Below, one piece after another: positions 48,960-62,200 of a stretch of 64,000 nt of DNA (within the stretch, counting starts at the first letter, position 1; each line of letters opens with the position of its first letter). The stretch is from Callaeas wilsoni (taxonomy: Eukaryota > Chordata > Aves > Passeriformes > Callaeidae), in the NCBI GenBank assembly GCA_013398955.1, contig VWPU01005239.1, forward strand, positions 1 through 64,000, in the 5' to 3' direction. The notes below the pieces were generated by a model. The model saw only the letters and a list, made by a program, of their open reading frames with translations, ran no database searches and had not been told where the DNA came from. The position numbers and the translations under genes were made by a program.

Positions 48960-49540
48960 TGCCGGTTTGGACACAAATCCAGGAGGAAACAACTCGAAAA
49001 GGGCGTCTCTCTCTCTCTCCTGCCTGCCAGGCAAGCAGGCCCTGGCAGCCCCTCCTCCATGGGTTTGGGAAAATAATTTCTTGAATGAAAGCGAAAAAAC
49101 CGATTTATTTAACAGAGTCCCCCGCAGGCACGGGGCAGAAAAGGATATTGAAACCCCCTACCCTGGCGCCTAAAGGAGTCTGGTGGATTTGAGAGTTCTT
49201 TCTGTAGGTAAAACCTGCAGTCCTGAGCTGGGCCGGGCCGGCCAGGCAGGGTCCGACGATCCCCCTTGGAGGGTCCTGCTGAGCAGGTCCCGGAGATGAC
49301 AGCTGGTCTCAGGTGAAAAGCAAGGCAAAAACAGTCCAAAAAGGAACAGAAGCCACTAAGGCAGATCACAGTCCCTTCTCCGCTGAAAGCTGAAAAAACT
49401 AGAGAGCAAACTCCTCTCTTTGCCCTTCTAACTGGCAGAAAAATACAAACATTCTAATTGCAAGATCAAGCTAGCTGCTTTGAAGAGCTCCCTCGGCTTC
49501 TCTCTCCCCCCTTTGCAATTTAAAGGTACACTAGAGATCA
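48960..49540 (-). mobile_element. LTR-like element (ERV), minus orientation
   Basis: A GC-richer block differing abruptly from its surroundings. In minus orientation it carries AATAAATCGG (near 49.1 kb), then a GA repeat tract and an end in CCAAACCGGCA at 48960. The start is placed near TGATCTCTAG (49540) or TGTACC (49530). No coding part remains and no target duplication could be confirmed. Confidence 0.5.
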
Positions 49541-50572
49541 AGCAGGCGATGGGGAATACAGTATGGTCATAGAATCACCCCAAGACAGAGAGAAACCTAG
49601 AATTGGCAAGTCCAAGGCAATGCTATAGATGAGGTGTGTCCTGCAGTGACCACAGGTTATTGATAAAACAAGTCCTGATCCCCAAGAGGATGAACTCGTT
49701 TATGTACTTAGCTCCTCCAATTTCAGCTGTCCGCAGACAGCTGCATTTGAAATAAGTCTTCTTTTATCCTCCAAAGGGATGGGGATAGTGATATTGGGGG
49801 GGGAAATACTCTGGTCTTGTAAGCAATCTTAAGAACATAAGATTCTCTTTGTTATCAAATGCACTTGTAATTTCCTACAGGTTAAAATTGTTTGTGGCTT
49901 TTTTCCTACACATTGTATAAATAAGCAATTTCCATGAGGTATTGTGAGGTGAACGGCTTTTCCAGAAGCCCAGCTCTGCAAATGAAGAGCAGCAGCTGCT
50001 CAGCAGTGTCCTGCTTCAGGCAGGTTCTCTCCTTGCATTGAAAGGAAGGTAGATAGGAAACAACTGCAAATTCCTCTTTCAAGAAGGTAATAAATAGACA
50101 TTCTTCACAATTTTCCCTGAAGACCTCATTACCTAGGTGCAGGAATATAACACAGTAGTTTCAGTAGATCTTGCAGATCTGAATGTAGAAGTTACTTAAA
50201 GTGAAACAGCAACCACATGCTACCTGCTGATGGCTTAGCAGATTGTTTGTCTGATTAAAAAACCTTAAGAAGTGCTTGAGGAGAAATGGAGGCTGAGGTC
50301 TCCTTCCAGCAGCAGTCGCCACCCATTGGCCTGATCACCTTCCTCCTCAGTTGTCTCCACAGCTCCCTGAGAGCATTCAGGAATTAGCATTGTCCTTTTA
50401 CTTCACCTTCACCATCTGTAGTATTCAAATGGACCTGAGAATAAGAGCTTGATTTAAAAGCAGAAATCACTGAAATATACCAGAGAAAGGGTTCAAGGGT
50501 TCTGGGAGGGAGAAAGGAATGTGGCTGTAAATATGGTCTGGTCAGTCACTAAATACATATATGTGTGTTTGA

Positions 50573-50604
<32 letters not shown>

Positions 50605-53600
50605 TTGACGGCTAATCCAGAGCAAAACCACACAGCTTCTGGCAAAAACACAACAGGACTTGCAGATTCTAGCCTGAGATACCTGTTGATGGATGCTGTG
50701 TAACATCTGGAAGCTGGGGGATTTCATTGTCAATCCCCACAGAGCTGCATCATGAGCCTCACCACAACTCGTACCGCACAGCATTGAATCTTTACTGTGT
50801 ATGTTGGGATCACATAACAATATATTTCCATGGGCCTAATGTAGCTGTAAACGCTGAGCAAATGTTTCCTAATACAAACATTTCTAGCTTAACAAATCTC
50901 GCAAGTACTTTTGGCTTACACAAACCTGCATACCTAGGCTGCCTTCTCAGTCAAGTCTGAAGAGTAGTCAGAAATATGAGCTGATGATACTAACTCTGAT
51001 TAAATGTCTGATGAGAGACCTGGGGAGCTGGAACGGCAGTGATGTCCCAAGGCAGTGGGGCTTGCGTGGTTGAGGCAGTTACACCAGGCTGAGCCTCTGG
51101 GAATCTTATAAAATCTTAGCTACACCAAACCAAGCAATGGCTGTTGTGAAGCTATGCTTGAAGTCATTTTACTCCACTCCAAAATGAGACTAGGTTGTTT
51201 TTTATTCCTCATCCACTTAAGGAGATTTCACATTTCCTGGGGTAGACTCCTGCAGTGACTGTCCATTCAGATGGCAGAGAATGGGTGAAAAATAAAGTTG
51301 TTTTTCCTGAGAGAATGCCTCTTGGCCTGCTTCTACCATAGCATGGGGGAAAAAAACAGGCAAGAGTTTTGCTTCCTAAAAATCTTCTGTATGTCAAAAC
51401 AAGTAATCCTTTAGTCAATCTCATGTTTTCTGGACTTAATGCAATTACTTCCTTCAGTCTTTTTCCACAAGTCACCTTTTCTTGCAATTGTTCTCTTTAA
51501 TTTTCTCTGACACCTCTTTGGCTGCTACTTTTATAAAATCTGATGCCTATAAATGAGCAAAGTCTTTTGACAGAAGAGCAGGATAGTAAGCCACTCTTCG
51601 CTTCGCAGAATAGTTGTTGGGGAAACGAGACCTGCAACATTTTGGTAGCAGTGCCAGGCCCTGGTTGGCCATATATCTAATTAGTTTTCTGCCATTCAGC
51701 TTCTTTGACTAATATTTTTTTTTCTTCCCTCCTGTTATTGTAAAACTTAGTGGGGCTATTTCATAATCACACCTCATGTTAGCAAGCACACTTGGAGCTG
51801 TGGTTCTGCGTCTCCTGGCTGCAGCTCTAACACAGCAAAGCTCTTGATAGTGCCTTCTGTAAGAGCAGGAAATCTGGGGAAAAGCTTTACAACACTGAGG
51901 GTTAGGCATTCAGTGAATCCTCAGGCAGAGTGTGGGATATCAGGGCTAGATAAAAGCTGTGGTCAAAAGCAAAACCAGCATGCTTGAACTGTTGTGAGTA
52001 AAGCAAGGAGCTGGAGGGTCATTTGTCATCTGACCAGAAAGAAAAAAACAGCCGCAAAATAAGAAAACAGAAAGTTGAGTTCTAGCTAAATCTCATGAAA
52101 TATGAGTTCTCATTGAGCTGTGTCACTGGGCAGTCCCAATCCTGTGGCTTACTCTACAAACAGAACCAATAATGTTTTTGCAAGAAGATCTGTTACAGCA
52201 AAAAATTACATTTGATTTCAATTTACAACTTTAGCATGATATCTACACCAGTCTGTACTTTTGCAATTTATTGTGCCTGGATACAAAGGGATTTTTTTGG
52301 GGGTATCTGTTGATGGCAAGATTTACTTGAGATTAAAAGAAAAATCGTTATGATGTAAATTCAAGAAGAAACTTGAACTAGCCTGTCTGTTACTTAGAGA
52401 TTGCTGCTTCAGCTGTCTGTAGAGTCCCAAGGCGTCAGAGCTCTGCCATTAGCTTTCTAATAAAATACAAACCTAGGAGGAAAAGTCTGTTTTATAACCC
52501 TCTTGACATACTGCCTGTTTTTTTAAAATACGAGTAAAGAAAAAATGGTAGTCCAAAATGAAAGTAATAGTTTAAAAGGAACTGAAAATGATAGCTCAAA
52601 CTTGTCTGTGCTAAAATTTGAATTAAAAAGTCATAGAGCCAAACAATTAAAAAATGTTTATAAGATGCATGAATATGTGTAAGTAGTGGGTTTTGGCCTT
52701 GAAATTATCTAGAATTTTGCTTAAAAGTTTACTTGCAGGATAGAGTCATCAAACAATAATTTCCTTCTCACTTGCAACCACATTGTCAGGGTTCAGAGTG
52801 ATCCATATTCAATTACTCCCTGAGCTTATAAGAGCTGCAAATGTTTGTATTTAAGTGTTATGATCTGCCTCTGAGGCGGGGTAACTGAGGCTCTTGTTAA
52901 TAGATCCCTTGGAGTGAATTACAGTGAAATAATACTGAATGACCGGTGTATCTATGAGGCATACTTATTTTAAAACAATTTAATTGCAGCAGAAAGAAGG
53001 TATATAGCTGTTTTAGTTCTTTTCTACAAAAATATAAAAATATGTCCTGAAAATTCAGCTTCTAAGACATCATTCATTGGTCTCAAATATCACATAAATC
53101 AATTAACGAAATGCAGTAAGTCAGTTCACATCATAATGCCCCCAAAGTACTGCCTTCTTGTTAAGAAATGCGCAAATAAAGCTGGAGGAAGTGACAGACC
53201 TCACTTACACTTAATCATGTTTCTATACTTCTGCTACATACTCCATCAAATATAACTGCACTATAAAAGCTGGAGCTTTTGTCGTAATATTTGACAAGGC
53301 TCTGACCAGGGTGTTCTTCTGTCCTTCACATCTAGAGTCATATTAACAGTAACATCATTTTTACCTTGTGAATTTTCTCTTACTAATAGATCTTTACCAT
53401 TACTAATATTTTCCTAGTCACTAACTTACAGTGTCCTGTCCGGAATGCGGCGTACATGGCAACTATAGCTTGCCACATTGGAACAGTGCCAACTTTGCAT
53501 AATATTGAAAATAACTTTTATTTTCCCCCCTGTAGTAATTGGGAACTGAATAATGTAAAGAAAATCAGGATGACAAAGTATAAACTTCAGAGGGCTCTTG

Positions 53601-56600
53601 CATCATTTTCCAAACCACTTGCGTGCCAGCATTTAATTATTATCCCACAACTAGCAAACTTCCTTCACATAATCCTGTTCCTTTACTGATGGTCTGGGCA
53701 GCACTACAAAGAGGTGATCAGAGAACCAGGCTGTCCAAGTACATGCAGTGCATGCACAGGACAAAATGATGGTCCCAGCTCTCAAGAGTTTACAGCGTAA
53801 GTTCTCACAGAGCTTGGGCTTGGATCTGTATCTTAGGCAAGACAGACATGAACCCCCATACAGAAGCTTATGCTTGAAACTATCAACTAGGCTAAAACAC
53901 AAATGGGAATTTAAGTCATAGACAAAAACAATGGGGTCAAAAGAACAGGCTAGGAGAACTGATTAAAGCAGAATTTGTGGAACATATCAAAAGCAAAGAA
54001 AGCACTTAGACTGCCCATCTGGTTTAAGCCAAAAGCCATTTTTATATCCCACTTCCAAAAATGGTTACTAGTGGATATGTAGAAAGAGTAAGATACACTT
54101 TTTTTGTACAAAAGTGAGTACAGTTCTTGTACAAGAGAACATAAATACTGTGAAAGAACAGCGAGGATAAGAGCCTTATCTGTAAAAATCAGTAGGAAAA
54201 GACATGTCCTTGCTAGAACAGAAGCTGCAAAGTTCAGATGAAGCCTGAATATGGGAACCTAGAGATGCCCCAGCCAAGGTGACATTCAGCTCTGTGTCCC
54301 TTTAGTTGTGCTCTGTGGTAGAGAACATAATGGAACAATGGTTTTAGGGAAAACTGGCTTGGTAGCCCTAGATTCCAAGAGAATGCATCGATTAAATTAA
54401 AGGCATCTGTCAGCCAGTTGTCTCAGTCACAATCTTCTGTGATTCCTCAAAGGAAAGCCAGAAAGAAGCAAAGGGATCCCTCAAGGAGAGTGCAAATCAC
54501 AACAGAGCAGATCATAGGATAGAAGGGAGAGAGACAGACAAAAGGGGCGCAGAATGAGCCGCATGCAATAGGAAGCATAAGTGAGATTCTGTAAGGAGTC
54601 ATTAAGTGAGGGTCACTAAAACCATGGGAAGAGTGACAGGTGTCTCAAGGCCAGTTACTCATCCAGCAGATCAGTGGCTGAGGTCAGCCACACAGGAAGG
54701 GAAAGGCAGAGGCAAGGCAACAAAGGAGGGGAAGGAAGGGAACTAGGAAAAAAAAAACCGATTAGTGAATGAAACAAAACTTGATTTTCCTTAAAAGCAG
54801 TCAAAGGCTGATGAGAATAATAAAAAGGGGAAAATATCTAAAGACCATTTAACCTAATTTTGTTTAAAAACATATCAGCAAGCACTGATCATATGACAAG
54901 TGATTCATTAGGGCAGTATGAAGTACAAGTACCATGACTGTCATGTGAATATAGCCCATGAACTGCACTGCAGGATGGTTTTTCCACACTGCTTCAGCTT
55001 CTCTGATCAAATTCATTTCGCTAGTTTTGATCTTCTCCAGCATAGTTGTATTCGAGCAGGTGAACTTTTTTCTTTTTCAAGGGCAGTTTATAAAAGTGAC
55101 CTGAGTGGAGACCATGTGAGGATTCTCAGCTTTTCTGTGGATTTCAGAGCCTAAGAGCTTCACTTTGGCAGCTTACTATTTGCCTGCAAAGGCACCTGCC
55201 TCTCTCAGTGAGAAACATTCTCCCTAACCCTTAGCTGGTCTCCTCCTAGTTTTCATTATTTTGCAAATGATTAGATGAAAATTTAGGAAATTAGATTATA
55301 GTTTAGCACTTCAGCCCAAATCAGCGCTTATAGACCCCAAACTAGTTAGAGAACCTTTGTTCTTTTTGACACAAGTTAGTAGAGGCCAACATTTATCAAG
55401 GGCTTTGTGTTTTTACAGCGTGCCTAGATTAGAAGTGCTGAGCCAGGCAGAAACACGTTTTCTGTCACTTGATTAAGAGAGGGAAAAGAAAGGACTTGAA
55501 CTACTGCAGCACAGCTATAACCGACTCTCTGGCTGATGGAGTTCTCAGTTCTGCTCCATTTTGACTCCCTTTGACAGATAAAGCTTCCCACTGCTACTGT
55601 TGCTACTATCAAATTCATATTCAAACCCAAATGCTCCATCTCACAGCATGAAAGCTGAGTGAAATGATTCTCTGGCTTGGTGCCTCTGAAAATAACTCCA
55701 CTGCACTGGTTAAATTAATCATGAAGAAGGAAGCAGAAATGAAAATTAACGGCACGAACACTTCAATTTTTCTTTGGAAGTCTGAGAGTTTATCAACAAA
55801 GCTTACTTAACTCCTGTAGAGGAGAGAGGGGTAAGAATTTATGCTTACATAAAGACTGTTATAATCTATCTGCACAGATATGCCCCATTAAAAAGGAGCA
55901 AAATAAACATTACTATGCAATCATTTGTGGTTCAGCTCAGCTCTGCAACCTGACACACTGGCAGTGTAAGTGTGGCAAGCCCTCGCTGTTTTGTTTTGTT
56001 GAGTCTGTCCTACTTGCAGCTCAACACCTCACTTCTGTGATCTAGAGAATACATCTGTTTGGATCTGAATTTACAAGGACCTTATTACTCACCTGTGAAG
56101 AAAAAACTTGTTATGAGACACCACTTAATATATACACAAAGAAATGCAAATTTTCTGCAACTGTAATTAGGACCAAAAGAAAGAAGATGCAGTGCAGAAA
56201 CCCTTTACATACATACTTCAAAGGGCCCGTAGTGAAGCCCCCAGGGATGACTGGCATGGCTGTGGGGTGTTCTGGCTGCTCCCAAGGGAAAATGTCCTGA
56301 CCCAGGAGCTGCTTCCAGTCAAGGTCCACCAGGAAACTGTCATCCCAGGGATGACTGCCTGGTGCTGGCCCTGGGTGCCAGCCTGTGCCCAGCCCCATGG
56401 AAAAAGCCCTGAATATGACTGTAAAACTGTACGAGTGGAACATCTAGATTTACAGCAAAACTAGATTTTACCCTCAAGTTTCCTTGCGAAATTGGAGATT
56501 ATTAGTCTCATAGTAAAAGGCGATTTTTAACAGCAGAGCTTTCAGCAGACTACCAAGTAGATCTGTTTTCTTGTATACCCTCTGAGAGCCCTATTAGGCC

Positions 56601-58500
56601 CTTCCGCTCTGCAGCCCTTGCTCTTTACTACATGCTGGGCTTTTTGTTTTAGTGAGGAATTTTTTCACCAGTTTTACTGCTGAAAAATATGGAAGGTCTG
56701 TCATGCTGGTTCGTCACTTCATGATCCATTAAATTGCCTTCTCAAACTGAGAGCTGCTCTGTAGGTTTCCTCAACAACTTTCTTAAAATAACATCTCACT
56801 CAGCTTGTTACAGACAAATATGCAATGGTTACATCTAACACTGGGCTAACAGCAGGTAGGGTAGACTTTGGCTTTAGAAAGGTACTCAGCTGTTAAACTT
56901 TAGATCCCCAAAACAAGTGAGAAATTCCTTTCATACTGAGAGAGAAACCAGATTTCTGGATAATGTTACAGAATTTGTCCAGTTATTTGTTTTAAATTGC
57001 AATTAAATTATGTATAGAAACTAAGAGGGAACCAACAAGGTAACTGATATAAATCAACAAAACAGAGAGATCTCATCTCTGTATTAGCATATTATAATTA
57101 GGCAATACACATCTCTCTGTATGTATCTGAAGAGAGACAAAGAGGGTTTTTACCACCATTCACAGAGTAGATCTGTCAAGGGATAGGACTCATAATTGAG
57201 ACCAATCTCAAGAGGCTTCCCTGGGGCTCCCTTGTATAAATGTTTTTTTGGGAACATACTGTCATTTTTCCCCCCTTTTTTGCATTTCACACAGCTGAGT
57301 TAAGAGAGAGAAAAGAAAAGGAAGGTTCATTTTCTTATCTTAGGAAAGAGTCAGGCTGATGGGTACGTGGTCACCCTGTGTCCGGTGGTGATTGATAACT
57401 TCCAGTACATTGCATTCCTTTTGCTTTGACTTTTCTCTCTGGATTGAGGGCTACAGCAGGATGCTGAGGCCAGCCTCAAGTTTTAATATGTCCCATTTCC
57501 ATGAATCAATTCTAGTCCTGTGTAAGGTGGAAAAAACCTCTCTTAAATGTTAAAGAACAGGTACAGAAGGCAGCAAGGCAGGGATTTACACACCCACCTC
57601 AGCATGGAGCTGCCCTGGTTTCTTCAGAGGTAGCACTGGGGAGGTGCAGGAGGAGCAGGGCTGCCCCATGGGCCACACAGCAACTGCAGGAGCAAAAAGC
57701 AGTGGTAGGGCTTCCTGTGGCTCTAACATCCTCAGTGCCCCAACACAGACACTCTACCAGCTGTCTGCGGGAGGGCTGAGACTTACCCTGCCTGATGGTC
57801 ACTGGATGCAGATATGCACAATGGCTCTTCCTGCAGAAGGGTAATCCTGGGTTGGCTGTGATAGTCATCAAGCTTCTAGCACCATTCTACCTTCATTTTG
57901 CAAAGAGAAAAAATCCTTTCGTGAGATAAAAACAAAGCAGTGAGATGAGGGTATGATAGCTAAACACACTCTTGCTCATTCTTGAAGCAACAAAAAGCAG
58001 GGTCTCTCTCCCTCTGCCACGGGAAGAGTAATTCTTCAACAAGACGTACTTTTGGGAGACATGAGGGTCTAACAGGCCTGCCAGTGATTTTTCCTGAACC
58101 CACACAGTATGTTGTTATTATCATTCAGTTACCCAAACTCCATTTTCACTCTGCTTAAAAAGGAAAAATGAAGATTTTAAGTTTGCATGATATGCAAAGA
58201 AGTCATATATTCAAGCATCTGTAGCAGGACACTCTTCCCAGGCTAGGGTACAGCAGCTCGAACTTTGCCTTATTTCCAAGTTGGCAGTGATGGATTGCGC
58301 AAAGAACATTTTTGGTGTTGAAGAATGCTGAGACCACCTTGCCAAACTGTTTCAGTTTAGACCCATCATGAGCAAGTGCAAGACAGATGATTCCTGCTGA
58401 GGCTGGCACCAGCACGGGTGTGTGGGCCCTGAGAGGAGTGTGAGAGCCAGAAGTGTCGAGTAGGAGAAACCCAAGAGCTGATAACATCTCTTTCAGCAAT
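49541..58500. other. Intergenic stretch, no recognised gene
   Basis: AT-rich sequence with the GT microsatellite, and two GC-richer patches at about 56.23-56.40 kb and 57.59-57.86 kb that hold overlapping ORFs on both strands. None shows a known domain or a convincing splice framework. Confidence 0.5.
50573..50596. repeat. (GT)12 microsatellite
   Basis: Twelve uninterrupted GT units with imperfect TG-rich flanks to about 50604. Confidence 0.95.
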
Positions 58501-58522
58501 AAAGCATATTTTGCTGGGTACG

Positions 58523-59080
58523 TGTATTGGGTCTGGCTGAGCTGGAGTTCATTTTCCCTTAGGAGCCCTCACAGTGCTGTGCATTGCAGGGGTAGCTGGA
58601 AAGGTGTTGATAACACACCAGTGTTTTGGCTACTGCTGAGCCAAACTCTTTACATTACTCCACTCCCATCAAGGGCAAGATCCTGGGAGGGGACACAACT
58701 AGGAGAGCTGACCCAAGTTAACCAAAGCGATATTCCATACCATAGGATGTCAGCTCAGATATGAAGGCTAAGGAAAGGAGGAGGAACAGGGTGAGGGACT
58801 TTTGCTGTTTACAGTGTTTGCCTTCTGAAGCAACCACTCCACCTGCTGAAGCCCTGCTTGCTGGGAAGTGGCTAGACATCTCTTGCGGATGGGAAGTAGA
58901 GAATAAACTTTTTTTCCTCTTTGCTTATGCATACCCATACTTTCACTTTTGCTTTAGTAAACTGCCTCATCTCAATCTACAAGTTGTTTTCCATTTTATT
59001 CTCTCTCCCCTGTCCTGCTGGGGAGAGGAGCAGTGGAGTGGCTTGGTGGGCACCTGGCATCCAGCCAACATCAGCCCACC
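58523..59080 (+). mobile_element. ERVL-like solo LTR, same family as 42881-43420
   Basis: Starts TGTATTGGGTCTGGCTGAGC, has GTGTTGATAACACACCAGTG, TTTTGGCTACTGCTGAGCC, CCAAAGCGATATTCCATACC and GAATAAAC (AATAAA at 58902-58907), then the TCTCCCCTGTCCTGCTGGGG end region. It keeps more of the family landmarks than the 42.9 kb copy. The exact 3' end (59070-59090) is uncertain. Confidence 0.88.
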
Positions 59081-59219
59081 ATGGTGGGCACAATAATACA
59101 TAATTGTATATGACTGACAGTCGATCATTTTATACTATAAAAGACCAGTCCCACTTTTTCACAGGGGGGATTTCTAGCATACATCTCTAACGTGTGTGAA
59201 GATCCTTCCCTTGCATGGA

Positions 59220-59258
59220 GATGCCTCTCAAAGATGCCCCTCAAGGATACCCCTCTAG
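59220..59258. repeat. Three tandem 13-bp units
   Basis: GATGCCTCTCAAA, GATGCCCCTCAAG and GATACCCCTCTAG in direct succession: a small imperfect tandem array. Confidence 0.8.
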
Positions 59259-62200
59259 GCTGGGTGAAAGTGATTGCCCATGGCCATTGGTATGGGTGAG
59301 TAACATCAATATATATTTGATAAGCTAGCTCTGATATTATTGATTTAATAAGAAGTGCACTATATTTGTAGTTTTATTGTGTAGTAATTCTGATTAAAGC
59401 CTTTTGTCTTTTTGAAGTTTTGCCCTTTTCTGTTTTCACTTCTTAAATGTTTACTTTTTGAATATTTTAAACTAATCATTAACAATTTTTAAAAAATAAT
59501 TCATTTTATTAATATTGAATATGTTTGCCATCCTTAATCTTGCAGGACAAACTTGTATAGAGGTTCTATTTCACCTATACAATTCCTTAGACATAAACTA
59601 ACGACCAAGTCTGGGGACAGGACTCGATCCAGCCACACCTTGACTCCTCTCAGAGAAGTTTAGAAAGCATGATGATACATCCTGCACCTTGTGGCTCAGC
59701 AGGAGGGTCTCCCTGATAAGCTTTTCCTGAAGTTCCCATTCGGTTTTGTGACAGCATCCAGTGTTGTCCCAGCTTTGAAATGGCTTTACAGATACTGAGA
59801 TGGGTGGAATGGGGGATTGCCAGTTCTGGGGAATTGCTGGGCTTTCCGAATAACCTGCAAAGCCTCCAGGCCTCCAAGTCTTTCTCTTCTCCTTCAAGGC
59901 ACCAAGAATATGAAGTGTAAGCACAAATTACAGTACCTCTGTGGGCCCTGGGTTCCCAAACCCCCAGAAGTGCGGATTAAATGAAATATTTGCATCTTCT
60001 CCACAGAGACAGGAGATATAACCCAACTGATTTTGGATGCCTCACTGAATTATACAAACTATGGCCATGAACCATGTCACCAAACTCCCCAAACTGTCTC
60101 TTTCCTCTTGGGCCATCTGAATCCCAAATTGTCCGAAACAGATGCAGGAGACTGTTTACAGGGGCTGATTGCAACTCCTGTTTCAGGTCTCAGGAAAATT
60201 CAGAGTGACTCCTTGTCACTAGAAGACATTAATTAAATCTCTTTGGTTTAATTTAAAAAAAAAATCAGAATGTGTTACTTTTCTCCTTTGCTAATCCCAG
60301 ATGGTTTACCTTGGTCTTTCTGGTAACTGGCTTTTGCCAAGTGTTTTTTCCCTACACATTATGGGCCAGAGAGAGGAAATGCTTTTCAGACACTTATGCC
60401 ACTCTGCCTGCCTTCTTTCCTATAGATGTGAAGGCTGTGTTTTCACAGCCAACACTGAGCACACAGGCTTCCCAACACAACCCTAACCAGAAAGGCTGGA
60501 AATGCAAAATACTTCCTATAGGAGCCTTGCCTCTTGCCCCAATAAATAGAGCAAGGGAAAGCATGTGTCACCTGCGTTCACTCTGAAGTTCCCTCAGATT
60601 ATCTCATGAGTGCATAGTGCCTTCTGGTGTACAGCACCACAGCTGCACTTCAGCCAAAAATACTTCAGGGCCTCGGGTTGGTTGTCAGGTTAGTTTTGCT
60701 TAAGCCTGCTTCCACCAGTCGTCAGTCTTCTTTGCATTTTCTTTTTTTAAGATCCGATTTCAAAAAAACCCCATGAAGACAAGAGGTAGGCTCGTGTTCA
60801 AAACTGGATGTGAATAAGCACAAAGCAAGCTATTGTTTCAGTGAAAAGCAGTGTTCTCGAGGCATAATGTATTAAACCTAATTATGGCAACAAAGCCTTC
60901 TCTGTTCCTCTAGTATCAGTTCTGAAAGCTGTCTGCAGTCTCTAGATGGCACTGTGACTCTTTGTAACGATTAGTATAAAATGACCAACCCTTGTAAAAA
61001 AGTGCATTGCCAATTGAGTAAGAAGTCACAGCTGCCAAGTGACTATCCTCCATCCTTTATATATAATAGCTGTATTTATAGTGCATATTTACTTCCTGGG
61101 TCACAGCACAAGCTTGTGCTTCATAAAATACCTCCCTCAGTTTGTTCACAGTCAATACCACACATACAGCCAGCTGGTGCTGTTTTACTTATATGTTCCT
61201 TCTTAAGTAATCTGAATTATCCAGTTAGAGATTTCCTTCCCTACCATTCAGTCCCTGTACTCTGGATGTAGCAGTATCTCCAGCCAGGTTGTTATATCTG
61301 ATTAGAAGCACATAACAGAAGGGTTAATCAGCTGTTCACAATTGCAGGGTTTCGGTGTGATCAATCAGTGCTAGTGAATTCACTGCTAGACATCATGTTA
61401 TTAAAGGCATGGAGAGATATATAATCCAAAGTCTTAAATCAATAGAGATAATATTTTTTCCTGCTTCCAGGCTGAAAATGAATATATTTAAAAGTTTTAA
61501 AATATAGATCAACTTTCCAATCTACATTACTATTCAGAATAGCTACTTGCAGAAACACAAGTGTAGGTGGTGGGGGATGAGCAAACCAAAAGCAGGTTCA
61601 AGATCACAGATCTTTTGTATTATCAGAGACTGGCGTTTAGTCACCTCCTGATTTGTAATGATAAAAGCCTCTAACATGATTTCCTTAATGGAAAGCAGCA
61701 TGATAGCTGTCATGATGAAAGATCAGGCTTAACATTTCGTATGAGCATTCTGTGTATTTGGGCTGCAGCTGGATATTGGCTCTAAGAGCGCTGCAGAATT
61801 AGGATGAGAGAAGAACAAGAGTTTTCACAAAGAAGCTTAATCTGTTCCAACCCACTGAGAAGTCCAGTGCATTGTATAATCCTGTCTTATTTGTAATAAA
61901 TACTTTTAAATAGTAGTGTATGTTATCATTATGTGACCATACTATATTTCAACAGGAGATATAAATAAATGTTATAATGAAGGCACAAGAGTTGGAATAA
62001 AGTTATCAAGCGAAAAAGACAGAAATCTTTGTGGTCACATAGCAAAGACGCCTGAGCTATTTTACCCTCACCTCTGGGATGCAAAGGTATGCATCTTTCC
62101 TAATTTCAAGTCAAATGTTTCTGATTTGCACAAAGATGATTTCACTGCTACAAACACAAGGAGAAGCCTAAGTCAAGCCCACAGGGCCTAAGACAGTCAA

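Noticed and set aside
42881..59080. The two ERVL-like LTRs as ends of one provirus
   Set aside because: They are clearly diverged, host gene exons lie between them, and no internal retroviral coding sequence was recognised.
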